Of a stretch of DNA of 64,000 bases, positions 1 through 12,400 are shown piece after piece (within the stretch, counting starts at the first letter, position 1; each line of letters opens with the position of its first letter). Origin of the DNA: Malurus cyaneus samueli (taxonomy: Eukaryota; Chordata; Aves; Passeriformes; Maluridae). The notes below the pieces were generated by a model. That model was not told the origin of the DNA. It was given only the letters and a program-made list of their open reading frames with translations, and did no database searches. The position numbers were made by a program, and so were the translations under genes. Location of the stretch: positions 45,222,840 through 45,286,839 of the forward strand of contig CM019218.1 in NCBI GenBank assembly GCA_009741485.1, read 5' to 3'.

Positions 1-141
1 ACAGGATTTTCATTCTCATCTAAATAAGAATATTTAATCTTTGCAGCATAAAGTCCCATGTGCTAAATTAAATTTCCTGCCAGCTCAGCAAGCAGTTTTG
101 CTACTTTGAACTGCATTGTACATGATTTCCTTTCTTCACAG

Positions 142-297
142 GATGCCTTCTGTCTTGAGCATCAGCAGCCAAGAGGGAAAAGCCCAGCCTGCTCCAGCAC
201 AAGCATCAATGTGCTGTGCTGTTCAGAACCATCATCCAGCAGCAGGCAGCTGGGGTGGGATGCAGATGACCAGGCAGAAGTACCTTAGTGGGGACAG
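142..297 (+). CDS. Candidate internal exon, unknown gene (weak)
   Basis: A pyrimidine-rich acceptor ending TTCTTCACAG (AG at 140-141) is followed by 156 bases and a good donor, GACAG|GTATGT (GT at 298-299). The length is an exact multiple of three. One reading frame is open through the whole interval, a second is open for about 48 codons and then stops, and the third stops at once. The residues look like no family I recognise, and no neighbouring exon is visible within 3 kb. It could be a cassette or lncRNA exon of a gene extending left of the window, or a chance pairing of splice-like sites. Conservation or RNA-seq would decide. Confidence 0.22.
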
Positions 298-2202
298 GTA
301 TGTCTGAACGAGTCACTGCTACTTTAACTCTCCACGGAGATAAAAGGCTGCTTGGTTGGCACAGTGCTGCTCATCTGACACATTCCTAAAAGTGCCTCTT
401 TCTCTGCATTGGTTTCCAAGGATGTGTGGAAGATTAGCTCAGCTGTAGACAGCCGAATTCCTGTGATGAGGGAGAAGAATCTGACCTTCTGTTCCTCCCC
501 AGTTCTAGCTAATAGAAATGTTTGCCAGTAGATTTGGGGATGCCTCTCTGTTTCCCCTGCTGCAGCTCTCTCATCTATGAGTACATTTCAAAATGCTTCA
601 TACTTATAGGCTACATTTTGCATCTTCATTCAAGAGTTGCCTGAAAACCTAAAGCAGAGAAAGCTGGTCAGATTTTTCATTCAAGGGAAGAGAAGGAAGA
701 GAGGGGGAAACTAATGGCATTATTGCAAAAGCAGAGGTGTTTTTTTGACATCATACATCCTCAAAGAATTTAAAATATTCCATCCTGGTAAAGTTCACCA
801 GATGTTTCTGCTGATTTTGTAACAAAGTTTTATCTGGTTTAATTATTTGTTAAAATTTCCTTATTCACATTTTTACTACTTAAGAGTGGATGATAGTTGT
901 GATTACAAAGATTTTTAACAAACAGAATGAATGCTACAGTACAAAGCAAAAGGAAGACTGGGGGAACAATACACAATGAAAAAAGATTTGTTAAGCAACA
1001 GAAATTCCATTGCCTTTTGGTTAACTCTATCCATACTTCAAGCCCTTCCCAGCTTTTTTCACATCATTTGGAGTTCATAGCATTTTAGAGATTTGCTGAC
1101 ACAAGTTCAGAAGTACAAGGATTTTGGCTCTTAAAATCAGACTGAAAAATACACTTTCCTTTCTTATACCAATGAAATGTGACAGGAAGACAAGTTTGAC
1201 ATACAAATCTCAGTTCCTCAGTGTCTCAAACTGTAGCCTTATTTGACCAGAGTAATTGAACGTATCTGAAGATGAAAAGCTTCATTTGCTATAAGAAGGA
1301 ATTAAATGTGTATAAACACATACTAAGTTTTGGCAGGCTATTCTCTTTCCTAATCCTCAGTATTTCCCCAATTACTATACAACCCAACCATTCTACACAA
1401 GTTGTTTTTATTAACACTATAAGAGGCCATCTGTCTGCAAATACCCAGTCAAATAATAGAAACCAACAGAATAATCAAATTCAACTACTGACAGATCAAA
1501 AAGATTTGTGTGCAGAGTAAATATTTATTTTTTAGGCACTTCAGTATAATTCTGGGAGTTTTCCAAGCATTTATCATTTCAGGGTGGCAGGGAACTGTAA
1601 CAAGTCTTTCTCCACCCACTTCAAGAATTTTTACTTTGAATCACCAAAGATGATGTAACTTAAGGCCTTTCCAATCTGCATCACATCATCACACCCCCAA
1701 AATACTGAGCATGCTGTGATTGTTATAAGCTCATAGAAAAAAACCCCAGCACATTTTGAACCCCAGAATTCTGACTCTCTTAGAGGTTTCGCATCTAAAA
1801 ATCAGAGTTCCTCTACAAAACTATGGCCGCAAAAATGGGCAGGTCCTCTGAATGGGTCCCCTGAATCAGTGTAGATGAATTTGGTTTAGCAAGCTAAACG
1901 AAAATACTTGGATTAGTTGAACAGTTTCTGTTGAGAACTCTTCCGCCAGGCAGCTTTTCCAGTCACTCTGCCCCCAGCCTGCAGGGGGTTGTGACACATA
2001 TGATACAAGTTGCTGTATTTTCTAGCAATGGCCAGCAGATTGTTTTATGCAGAATCTCCATTCTTCCTCCTAATTTTCCTTGTTTTCAGTGGGAATACTG
2101 AATAGGACAAGCAACGCTGATTTAAAACTGAATTTTGCAAAGAAAGCTTGTATGCAAATTGGTGTGTTTAAAAAAAAAATTTAAAACAGTTTCTTCTCCC
2201 AG

Positions 2203-2470
2203 GTAACAAGTGATAGGACAAGAGGAAATGGTCTTCTTACCAGGTCTCTTTACCAGGAGAGATTTAGATTGGGTATTAGGAGAAACTTATTCACCAAAAA
2301 GGTTATCAATCAATAGAACTGGCTGGCCAGAGAAGTGGTTATCATCCCTGAAAGTGTTCAAAAAATATGTGGATACGGCGCCTGGGGACACAGTTTAGTG
2401 GTGAACAACAGCTGGGTTAATGGTTGGCCTTACGATCTTAGAGGTCTTTTCCAACTTGATAATCCTGACA
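2203..2470 (+). mobile_element. CR1 LINE, 3'-terminal fragment
   Basis: The run GTGATAGGACAAGAGGAAAT, followed by the segment resembling 'gcccagagaagtggtt', 'ccctgaaagtgttcaa' and 'gaggtcttttccaact', matches the well-known 3' end of avian CR1 retrotransposons in sense orientation. Only the last 270 bases or so are present, as is usual for 5'-truncated CR1 copies. The sequence is clearly diverged from the remembered consensus and the terminal 8-bp repeat is not recognisable, so it is an old, dead copy. Small open frames inside it are remnants or chance and are not annotated separately. Subfamily cannot be given without a search. Confidence 0.85.
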
Positions 2471-3391
2471 CTGAGCTGTTGCTCTCTTCCATCCAAAGTT
2501 TCCATGGGGCCATAAGAAATTGAAAAGATTAACTAGGAGCTTGCAACATGTCTATGAGCAAGAACATAACAAAATGCATGCAAATGTGGAAGAGAGTGGT
2601 TTCCCATCAGATTCGAGGGTCTAGGAAATGCTGGTGATGCAACAGTGTGTAGCTATTTTTCAGCTGCTCTTCAGCATCCATGTTTTACCCCTGCTCATCC
2701 CCATGCCTGAGGGAGAGGAATGCCCACCTCCCCAGGGGGTTGTTGTGCTCTGTGTACAGACAGCTGCACAGCTGTGCACTCCCCCCTTTGCCACATGCAG
2801 GCTAGAGTTCCCAGCCTGTCAGTAGGGCGCTCAATGTCTGCCCTGATTCTGGAAGGAAAACATCCAGAAATGTTGTAAGCACATGTGATGGCCCTGTTAC
2901 CTTGATTTTCACTGAGTTGCCACAGAACTGAATTTGCTTCAGAGGCCATAATGATTCTGACCTAAAATTGTGGGTTTAAATAAAGTGTGAAAAAGTATTA
3001 AAAGCAGCTGAGCACAATGAAAGCCAACTTGATATGATGCTGAAAGATCTAAAGAGTTTTAAGAAAATAGACTAGTTTGCCTCTCATATTATTTCTCTGC
3101 TTGAGTACAGAGGTGCTTTAAATAAAACTTGTCTTTCTTAGAAAACGTTGCCTTCAAAATAAATTTCTGGTTCTTAAGAAAATGAAATTACAGGAGGGAT
3201 ATCTTTTCATAACTATCTTGTACTGTAGAGTTATGATATACTGAGAACAATACCACAGTAACTAAAAAGGTGCACATGTAGCAGGTTTGTATAAAAAAAT
3301 TACATAAATGTTTACAATATGGTCTGAAAATACTATCCTTACTGCTTAGGGAGTGAAAATTTTTCACCAGGGATAACTACAGCTGCCAATC

Positions 3392-3415
3392 TTTTTTTTT
3401 TTTTTGGGGGGGGGG
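3392..3415. repeat. Poly-T/poly-G tract at duplication boundary
   Basis: Fourteen T followed by ten G. The equivalent point in the second copy (15221-15240) reads sixteen T and four G. The left edge of the A/A' homology lies here, and the foldback junction between B and A' lies in the second copy of this tract. The difference in homopolymer length is typical of sequencing slippage or microsatellite mutation. Confidence 0.9.
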
Positions 3416-3510
3416 TGGTGATGGTATTTCTTTCCGTATCCAATTCAAAGCTGCAGTTTACTGCACTTGTTAAGGAAAGTGTATGTTTGAACAGGACTAT
3501 ATGACAAAGT

Positions 3511-3515
3511 CATTC
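3511..3515. repeat. Target-site duplication CATTC, left copy
   Basis: CATTC directly precedes the LTR terminus TGTGTTGG. The same five bases directly follow the other LTR terminus at 4679-4683. A 5-bp duplication is typical of ERVL (class III) integration; class II elements typically give 6 bp and class I 4 bp. Confidence 0.88.
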
Positions 3516-4678
3516 TGTGTTGGTTTTGCTTGGACCAGTTTTTGGAAGGGGGGGGGCCAAAAAGATGGTGCCTGTGAGAAGCTTCTGGAGGCTTCCACCA
3601 TGTTTGGTAGAGCCAATTGTTGTTGGCTCTGAGGATGATGGACATGCCACTGACCAAACCTGGGCCAATTGGAGATGGTGGTTATGCCTCTGTGAAAACA
3701 TATTTGAGAAGAAATCAAAACAAAGGTGGTAGACACAGTAGTTTTGCTGGCAGAGGAGGAGGCTGAGAATATGTGAGGGATGCAGACACCAAGGTCTGGA
3801 GAAGGAGGAGAGGAGTGGAAAAGGAGGGGGAGGATTGCTCCAGGCACTGGAGCTGGATTCCTTGCAGGCCGTGTGACGAGCATGGTGGAGCAGACTGTCC
3901 CCTGCAGCCCACGGTGACATGGTGGAGCAGGCTGTCCCCTGCAGCCATGGTGACCATGGTGGAGCAGGCTGTCCCCTGCAGCCCATGGGGTCCACAGAGG
4001 GTGCAGAGAGCCACCCGCAGCCCATGGAGGAGGAAGGTCCCCACGCCGGAGCGGGCGGACGCCGAGAAGGGGCTGTGTCCAGCAGGAGAGCCATGGAGAG
4101 AGAGGCCTTGCTCCCGAGATGGAACAGCCTGGCCTTAGGCCTGCACCCAAGGGACGAGGGACCCCATGGTGCAGCAGTTTTGGGACAACTGTCTGCCCAT
4201 GGGTGGACTCATGCTGCAGCAGATATGTGTGACCTGCTGCTCGTGAGAGTGGAGCCACGACGGAGAGGTTCACCAGAACTGTCTCCCGTGGGAGGGACCT
4301 CATGGCAAGCAAGGGAAGGACTCTTCTCTCTCAGCAGCCGCAGATCGATCCGGTGATGAACTGACCAACCCCACACCCTGAACTGACCAACCCCACACCC
4401 TGTTCCCCCCTGCCCTGCTTTGCACTGTTGGTGGGAAGAGGGGAGGGAGTGGGGAGAAGATCGGTGTCTTTGAGGGTTTTATTTTATTTCTCATTCTCCA
4501 TAACTTAAGTGGAGCCTGTTTTGTCTGTCAAGAGTTTCCTCTCTGTTCCTATTCTCAACTCATGAGCCCTTTTGTTAATTTTTTTTCTTCACTCTTCTCT
4601 GCCCAGTGGTGGTGGGGGAGAACATATGAGCAGGTGTCGTGGGTGCCTGGCTTTGGTCCAGCATTCTAAACCATGACA
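3516..4678 (-). mobile_element. Solo LTR of an avian endogenous retrovirus (ERVL-like), copy 1
   Basis: On the minus strand the element begins TGTCATGGTTTAGAATGCTG and ends AAGCAAAACCAACACA. It therefore has the TG...CA termini of a retroviral LTR, flanked on both sides by CATTC. It is 1163 bases long. The opening motif and the interior, which is rich in CCATGG and GGCTGCAGGGGACAG repeats, match a common songbird LTR type I remember. Two overlapping AATAAA signals on the minus strand (about 4478-4488) could mark the R-region polyadenylation site. A 37-base unit is repeated three times at about 3881-3989 and a 22-base unit twice near 4358-4401. No gag, pol or env sequence is present, so this is a solo LTR left by LTR-LTR recombination. 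Long open frames inside it, on both strands, reflect GC-rich non-coding sequence rather than protein genes. Confidence 0.85.
3881..3989. repeat. Three-copy ~37-bp tandem repeat inside the LTR
   Basis: Three imperfect copies of a unit starting CATGGTGGAGCAG and containing CTGTCCCCTGCAGCC follow one another. The second LTR copy has the same three units at about 15696-15806 with small indels. The repeat is part of the LTR family structure and predates the duplication. Confidence 0.8.
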
Positions 4679-4683
4679 CATTC
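4679..4683. repeat. Target-site duplication CATTC, right copy
   Basis: CATTC directly after the LTR terminus ...CCATGACA. It matches 3511-3515 and fixes the element's right boundary. Confidence 0.88.
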
Positions 4684-6469
4684 AATGGCTGTATTCATTG
4701 TTCTTTTCATCTTGCTAGTCTCTCTCGCCTTTCTCAATGGATTTGAAGTGATTGAACAGGCATTTGTATTAAGTGAGCCAATTCAAATTTTTCAAAATGG
4801 TCCATTTGTGTAAATATAAGATCTTCAAAGCAAGATAAAGAGCAAGCATTCTTTAGCTTGAAAGCAAAGCATTTGTCACTTCTTTTTTCTTATTGACACC
4901 ACATTATTTTAATCCATCTTTCTCCACTGCTTAGCTGAGTATCCTGGTTTCTTACCTGTAATTACAGGACTGATGGCCTAGCTATGTTACATGCAATCAC
5001 ATACCTCTTCCTCCTGACTAAATACTGTATGGCATACTCTTGTCATGATCTAGAATACTCCATCAAAGAGCTCATTCCCATGTGTTGGCTGGTCCTGCCA
5101 GTGGTGAAACACAAAGGGACACAAACCTATTTTTGCTACGAGTAGCACCCCAGGTGACCTGCTGGTTCTGTACCAAATGCTCCACTGATAATTTGTTGGT
5201 TGTCTTTATGGTTGGGTTTGAAATACCACACTGTAATCATCATGAGTTGGAGAGAAAGCCAGGAACACACTAAAGGTTTGCTCTTCAATATTGCTCAAGG
5301 CCTCCATTCTAGCAAATAATTAGAATGTTCTTCTCTGCTCTGGATTCTTCAGCAGCTCTTTAGGATTGTGTCAAAACTCCAGACAACAGTTTTTCTGGGC
5401 TGGAAAGATATAGCCTTGAAAGGGAAAAGAGTACAAACAGAAGATAAAGGATAAAGAAAAATTAGAAACGTCATTCCCAAGGGAGTGTTCTTAACAATCT
5501 GTTAACTTTGCATTGGCGAGTTCATAACTACTTCCAAAAAAAAGTTCACAAACTCTTAGCAGAGCAGCTTGAACCTCTGCTGATGAATTGAAGGAAATTT
5601 GTTCTAAAGAAAATACATCACATGTTAACTCACAATACAGGATCAGCCAAAAACACACCACGGAACATTCCTTCATTTTAACAATAATTCCTTCATTTTA
5701 ACAATACCATAATGTCATTGCAGGCTGAGCAGTAATTAGAAATTACACATATAACACCTTCCTTATAGTTAAAATTTGGCAGTAGTGACTTTAAAAATTC
5801 TAAACCCAACTTCAATCTTCAGCCTGGATGCATTTGTTTCCTTAAGAGGATTTATGAGCTAACCACTTACAAAATCCAATCAATGTAGTGTTAAGGTTCC
5901 TATGTTTTATTCCAGGTGGATATGTGTTATTCAAAATACACTGCAGAATAGCTCAAAGCTGACACTGTGAGTGCTGCATGAACTGTGGAGGAGGGCTGAT
6001 TATCCATTGCTCTTTATGTGACTCATCCCCGTAGTTCTGTCTCCTCCTGTAAGGCAAACTTGATCTGACTGTGCTTTCCCTAATTACATCACTTCCACTG
6101 AAAGGATGAAAGTAACCCCTGTGAATCCTGCAGTCAAAACCCAGGCACTACCTTCCATGGTTCTTCATTTATATTACAATTAAGTGCCTTTTAGTTCTAA
6201 AAGCTAATTCCTTGCAAAGCTGTGGCAGAAGAGCTTGAGTGAGGACTTCCTGGGCTCTGGAATTGGTGGTGATAAGGCAGACATTGCACAGAGCAGCTTC
6301 ACTTCACCGCCACAGCTCCCGGCCTGCAGCAGTTGCTGTGACCCACTCTGTTCCTGAGTGGAATGACTGTGAGAAACAGGGCTGATTGCAGATCAATAGG
6401 ACAACACAGAGCTTGGGCCCATGAGAACTGCTGTTTGCCTGCTACAGAAGGAATCACTGCCCAGCACAA
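4684..6469. other. AT-rich non-coding tail of segment A
   Basis: No gene, RNA or known mobile element seen. A short tandem duplication (AATTCCTTCATTTTAACA, twice) lies at about 5668-5706 and is kept in the second copy at about 17445-17471. Open frames such as 5082-5273 and 5491-5676 lack splice signals or protein-like composition, and frames differ between the two copies because of indels. Confidence 0.6.
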
Positions 6470-6494
6470 NNNNNNNNNNNNNNNNNNNNNNNNN
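6470..6494. other. Assembly gap of 25 N
   Basis: Exactly 25 N. On the left, copy A stops in mid-sequence at the point where A' (18239) continues into segment C. On the right, sequence resumes with arm B in inverted orientation, starting exactly at the outermost base of the B/B' homology. A fixed small gap of this size is a convention some gap-filling or scaffolding tools use when the true size is unknown or negative, so adjacency across it should not be trusted. Confidence 0.98.
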
Positions 6495-9400
6495 GCGGTA
6501 AAGCATTTGTCATTTTTCTGTGGTTTTTTTGGCTTTTGTTGGTTTTTTTTTTTATTTTTTCCCCCAGTGACATTGAAGTTATGGTTGCATCCTCTGGTTG
6601 AATGTTGTTATACTGGATCAGAGCAGAGACTGTGAAGTTGCTGTACTTTTATCCCTGGTACCTTCAGGAGCATGAGTAAGAGAGAGTAGTGGGGCATTTT
6701 ATATGGAGTTACTGATACATGTGACCAGCGATGAGCAATTGCTTGAGCTTTACAGGTCAGAAATTTTGAGAAGCTCTTCAGACATCAAAAATTACTGTGT
6801 TGTTTGTTTGGGTTTTTTAATTTGCCATAGATAAACCACATTCTGGATGTTCACGGGACCTGCTCTGTTATGGTCAGACTGCCTGACCTGGGTGCTTACT
6901 ACCCATATTTTTTGCAGAATTCCCTAGTCTATTGTGATTGGAGGAGTTGGAAATCTTGGGTTTTTGGAAACCCAGCTGCTTCTTAGTGCATGGGATTTTT
7001 TAACCCCAGAGGCATGTGTATTCTCTCTCTTTCACATTACTCTCTCAGTTTTGATGTAGGCTCTAAGCAAAGATTGCTGCTGTGTGTGTCTACTGGTTTT
7101 GTCTTTCTGTTGTATTGTGCTTTTAAATAATCATCAGGAGTGCCTAGAGCACAGGATGGGCACCTGTCCCATCTGGTTTTATAAGCATAAATAAATACTT
7201 ATAGAAAAGACTGCTGTGGCAGTTCCCCCTCTTCTCTGATAGATGTCTCTTCAAAGCTGTGGATCAAAAGAGCAATGCAAATATTCAGCAGCAGGGACCA
7301 TGACTCTTGAGTGCTGGCCACAGAAGAGTCACATGTGAACTTCTAAGCCTGCATAAGTAACCTTCCAAAATGCAGGCTGGAAAAATAATAAACACACTTA
7401 TCTTGCCAGCAGGGAAAGAAAGCACCTCTTGTCACTCAGAGCAACTCTCCGAGGCATTGCAGTCATGTATGGAAGCTGAAGGAGGCCTGTGTGAGGCTCT
7501 CTGCCTTCAGAAATGTGACAGAAATTCAACTCTGCTTTCACTGAGTCACTAGAAACGGCACTGCAGAGACTCAAGGGATCTAAATTAAAATTCCGTCTCT
7601 GACACAGACCTTTGGAGGTATGAGCAAGTTTCTATGTCCCTCAGTTCTTCTGGTAAGAAAAAAGGGTGACAATATTTTTTTCTCTCTGTTTTGTATCAGA
7701 GCACCAGACTGAGGCCATTTCTCACTGAATAGAGGTATTGGAACCCAAGCCTTCTGGGGCAGCTAAGCAATAAATGCAGAATTAAAAATAGGTGTAAGTG
7801 GATAAATAAATTATTTCTAACACCTTGAAATTAATGTGGGATATGCTATTGTTGCTTTTACATGCTAAATAAGTAAAATGTATCTTGTTATGAAGACAGG
7901 TGAGCTTTATTGAACAGTATTAAACTTATCTGGGAGAAATGCTAGTAAATAGACTTGACTGTAACAGTTATTTTCTTTATGTAAAACCAATGATGCAAGA
8001 GAGAATTTTGTAACTGTGTATTCTCACAAAACAGCTCAAAACCAGCTCATGCACTATCATACCTTTAAGCCTAGGGGCAGATCAGTAAGGGGAATTATCA
8101 CAAACTCCTAAACTTTACTCTGTGTGCTCTAAGTGTTGTTGTTTTGTTTCCAAATCTCATTTCAACCTGTCTTGGAATGTCAAAGATTGATGGAACAGAA
8201 CATCTGCTGCTGTCCTGAAACTGCATCTCTGGCTGGTAAAATAAACTTTCTTTCCTTTAAGTTGGTTATGAAAAGTGGTATTTTACAGTAGAGATATATC
8301 TCCTTCCCAATCAATTCTCATCACTGACTTGGACTAAACAAGCCAGGCTCTTTGCTGTCTGGCGTCCATCTGTAAGAGCATTCCTTATAAAACAGTAATC
8401 TGCTTATGCAAGATTTTGTATTGACATAAATAAATGCGTGAGGCAGTACAGGACAACAAATAAGCAGACTGCATTTAAGTGTGGAATCCCACGCTGAGTA
8501 AAGGATGATTTCCTACCCTGAATGGCTGAGGAAAGGGAAGGCCAAGGGAAACTGCAGTAACTCCACAGCTCCATAGATGTCACCAGCTTTTCGCTCCAGC
8601 CTTCCCCAGACGTTTTGGTTCATACCTTTCTCCTCCAGCCATTTATTCTGTAGCCCCAGAGGGACTCTTTTTTTGGATGATGAAATACTGCAGAGTACAA
8701 ATTAAGAACTGCCAGCAGTGAGCTGTGCCTGGACAGGAGATACAAAATGAAAAACGTAAACAGCAACACAGTACTTTTTCAATTGTATCTTAAGCAAGCC
8801 ATACTTACTTAACAGGAGTCATAGAGCAGAGTGAACTTCTTTTTTGGATATTGAGAGATAAATCATTGGCATTTCCTGAGCTTTGTTAAAATTATTTATG
8901 AAGGTTATTTGCAACATTTTGCCTCCTTCTGGAATTCTCACGTAAAAATCCAAATCACATAATTTCCGTTCGCATAACACCCACAGCAGTCATGCACTGT
9001 TCTTTTGGAGCTGAGAATGCCTGCAAAATGTCAAGGGAGTCTAAAAGGAAAAAAAAATAGTACAGAAGGAAAAAGACCCCTTACATCCTCACAGAGAATG
9101 ATTGGGTGCCAATTTCAGATAAGGAGCCATAGCTGTGAAGATAGGACAATGTGGAAGGGAACAAAGAACAAGGAGGAGGATTTGCTTGTTGAAAATGAGT
9201 TTTTTGAGCATAAAGCAACCTCTTTAATTAACAACTCGATCTGTATGAGAGATTTTGAAGAAATTTCTAAGACTAGTGAGGAAAAATACTAAAAACCAAC
9301 ACATAATTTCTTCAGGATTTCCATTTTTTAAACTTGTGTCTTAAAATGCATTTAAAAGCATTCCTCAGGAATTTGAACATAGATATTAGCTCAGCTGGTA

Positions 9401-12400
9401 GTTGCCTGCAGCCCTCCACTGTTTATAAGTAATGGAGCGTTTTTCATACAATGCCTCTCACTTTTGGATGGAGGACCACCCCTAATTACAAGTGTATACT
9501 TCAGTGCAGATCACCCCCAGTGCTGTGGCTTCCTATTACATTGGGGTAATAGGAAGTAGAATTTGTTCCTAAAAGAGAGGCAGTGAAAAATGAACATATA
9601 CTGTAATTTCTCAAGTGGTAGATTTTCATATTATTTATGTTCATTCAGGATTTGAATCCTGGAGATTGAATTAATTTCAGATCTCCTACCACCTGACCCA
9701 AAACGAAAACCAAACAGCTGTGTTTGTTACTGCTTGGTAATATATTTTTTTCAGGAAAACACAGCTTAATCTGGGCTCTGCTGAAATAGCTGTCTGTTGT
9801 TTGCGCATTACAAAGAACACCAGTAGCTGAAAAGAGAAGGAGTATCTGCCTACCCCAGAAAATGTGTCTTTTAACTTTGATGCAGTGCAAGACTGTGTCA
9901 AAAATGGGTTTGGAAATAAGTTTTTAAACCCTGTTCTATGTAAAGGAAGGAGATGGTAAAACTAGAAGACACTGTGAAGAAGTACTTAGTTTGTTTATTG
10001 TTTGAAGCAGAAAAAACCACATTGTTCAAGAAAAGGGGAAATTACTCAAGAGACTGCAAATGTGAAGGCAGGAGTAGAAATTCTAAGAGTCAACATTCTG
10101 CAACATTTCGTAAAATAGAAATCAAAAGTAAGCTCATTCACCATATTTACCACAGCACATGACTTGATCCCTGAATGACATCAGTTATGTGGATCTTTGT
10201 CTGATCTCAAGAATTGAAAAAAGCACTTGGACCCAAAGCTGAGGTTTGGAAGAAGTCAGCTTTGTCTGAACACCAATACTGACAGGCTAGGTCCTGTGGG
10301 GGCAGAGAGAAGCCTTTTGGCCTGCTCTAGTGCAACCAGTCCTTAGGGATCTGGCTGCTCTGCCTGGGCAGCAGTAAAGATGTTGTCTTTTAGCTAACTC
10401 TGAAGGTGGACGCTGAGATCCCAGATAGCTTCAGTTGTTTGACATGAGGGGCAGAAATCACGGGACTGGAAATGGAGCTGGTGGATGGAAAGTGCTGCGT
10501 TCACTTGCTCACAGTCCAGTAAGGTGTCTTGGGACTGCTCTGGACCACTCTTTCTTAACAGAATAGTTCCTTTTTTATGTACAGTATGACTGGAGATGGA
10601 CACATGTGTGAATGGGAAATTCACAAATATTCACATCCATCTATATATTAAATGGCAGAAGAAAATCAGCTTTTAGTTCTTTTATTTCAAGAAACAACTT
10701 CTGGTCTATTCTTTTCATGCAACTTCCTAATGAGCAGACAATAAGACTATTACATACTTTCATAATGAATAGATTATGTGGTTGAAAAAGAAGCATTACT
10801 TCAATTAGTTATGCTAGTTGTGAATTATAAGCAGTTTAATTGAAGTAAAGGGAAATCCACATGAATATCCACTTCATTAATCAAGATGAGATGCTTTGCA
10901 ATGAATACTGAATGAATAATAATGAAACACCAAGAATAAAATGTCACAGTTAGATTATATCTTACCTCTTTCATGCACCAGACCATCAGATGAATTGAAA
11001 CCAGTGCAAAGTGTTGTGGCTGGTGGCATGTTCGTTGTTGCTAAAAGGAGATATAAGCGTAGGCACAATTAAGCTCATTTATCAAAAGCTGGTTCATCTA
11101 GAACTTTTACAAAACTCATCTGATGAAGCTTTCTGAATCAGTTTTGCCAATTGCCAGTTACAGTAGCATGGACCATCTTCATTGGATATTCTTGTACCAC
11201 AGTTCATTAGGGGGAAATGGATGCGAGGACACAAACACTTTCAAACTGTATTAGTTGTTTGGAGAGAACTACATGTATTTTTTATAGAAATTATTTTTAA
11301 CTACCTCACAGGCTTGCCATCTGGAAGAGCTGATGTGGAAATGATCTTTGGTATTACTATTTTATATTCTGAATTTCCAAAATTGTATTTTATTGTAGAG
11401 GTAAATTCTACCTCAACAATTTTTGTCCATCTCCTAAAATTTGGCTGGAATCTTAAATGGGATTAATGAGCAGAAATACAATAGTGAAAGAGAAGTTGCG
11501 GTCACTGATTTTGCCTGTTGATTGTGCTTTATTCTGCTTATCCAAAATCAATAACACAGAGCAAATATACTCATTCAAAAAAATAGAAACTTCGTTCATT
11601 TCTATTATAACCAGTTTAGATGAACTAATGTGAATTTCAAATTATATGATTATACCAGTAGATATGTTATGAAAAAATCAACTTTGAATCTTGCATTGCA
11701 AGTACACCAGAATCTCGGTCTGTGCACCCCTTTGGGAAACAATAATTCAGTGCCCAGTGCTCCTCCTATAGACTCTGGACTATTATAGATTAATAAAATT
11801 TAGAGCCAGATTGAATAGTATGTTCTCTAATCCAGAATTTATACTGCTGTCTCACAATGAGCTTTGGTGTCTCCCTAAAACAGTCTGCACAAAGCAGCCA
11901 TCCAGTTTGGGCTCAGAAACAGAATCTGCTGCTTCCCCTGCTAGGCTGTTTCAATGGTTAGTCACTCTCACTCTTAAAAATGTGTTACTTATTTCCCATC
12001 TGGCACACAAATATGGGAATGTATGTCAGAATAGTTCTGCTGACTTTAATCTGCCACTGCTGATGAGAGGAGGAACAGGCCTGAGGTCTGTTTGCTCGTG
12101 ATTCTGACTTGGAGAGCCCATTAGTGCTGCAGGTCTGAGTGCTTGGTGACAGCTCTTCCAGCCTGCAAGCTGGGATGTTCCTTACTGTCTTGTTAGTTTC
12201 TTCTGCTTGTTCCACTAAGTGAGCATTTGTTCACTGAGTCAGCCCTTACATGACTGTTCTACTCTCTCCCTTCCCCCCTTTCTCCCCAGTGGAGTGTTGT
12301 TGCAAAGCCAGTGGTGCGCAGTGTTCCCACATGCGGGGCAGGAGTTCATTCTGCCCATTCACAAGTTATTCTCTTTGAAACACACATGTGCGTGTGCACA

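Larger units (their letters stand above)
1..3391. other. Left single-copy flank, non-coding
   Basis: AT-rich sequence present once in the window. It holds one weak candidate exon (142-297) and one CR1 fragment (2203-2470). Outside these I see no exon with convincing splice sites, no RNA gene and no other repeat of known family. Short open frames, such as those at 1272-1520 and 2628-2825, lack splice context and low-complexity-free protein character, and are probably chance. The flank ends at a poly-T/poly-G tract (3392-3415), which is also where the duplicated segment A starts. Confidence 0.6.
3392..6469 (+). repeat. Segment A: direct duplicate of 15225-18239
   Basis: From the poly-T/poly-G tract at 3392 up to the N gap, this segment aligns end to end with 15225-18239 in the same orientation. 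Both copies contain the same solo LTR with the same CATTC target-site duplication, then the same 1.8-kb AT-rich tail. Differences are mostly one- or two-base indels, and the LTR part is more affected than the tail. Copy A breaks off at the gap. Copy A' continues into segment C, so A' holds the natural continuation. Toward its right end (about 5650-6469) copy A lacks bases that A' has, for example AGCTTGAG where A' reads AGCTCTGAG, as in lower-accuracy sequence next to a gap. Confidence 0.95.

Noticed and set aside
3497..4312. 271-codon minus-strand ORF within the LTR, with others overlapping on both strands
   Set aside because: It lies in non-coding LTR sequence, has no recognisable domain, and the corresponding frame in the second copy (15269-16172) is rearranged by many one-base indels.
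9005..9292. 95-codon lysine-rich ORF in arm B
   Set aside because: The same DNA in arm B' (about 26770-27070) carries several one-base differences that break the frame, so it is not a preserved gene.
9385..9660. TTAGCTCAGCTGGTAG, resembling a tRNA A box
   Set aside because: No B box at the right distance (the nearest GATTTGAATCC is about 250 bases away) and no cloverleaf can be drawn.
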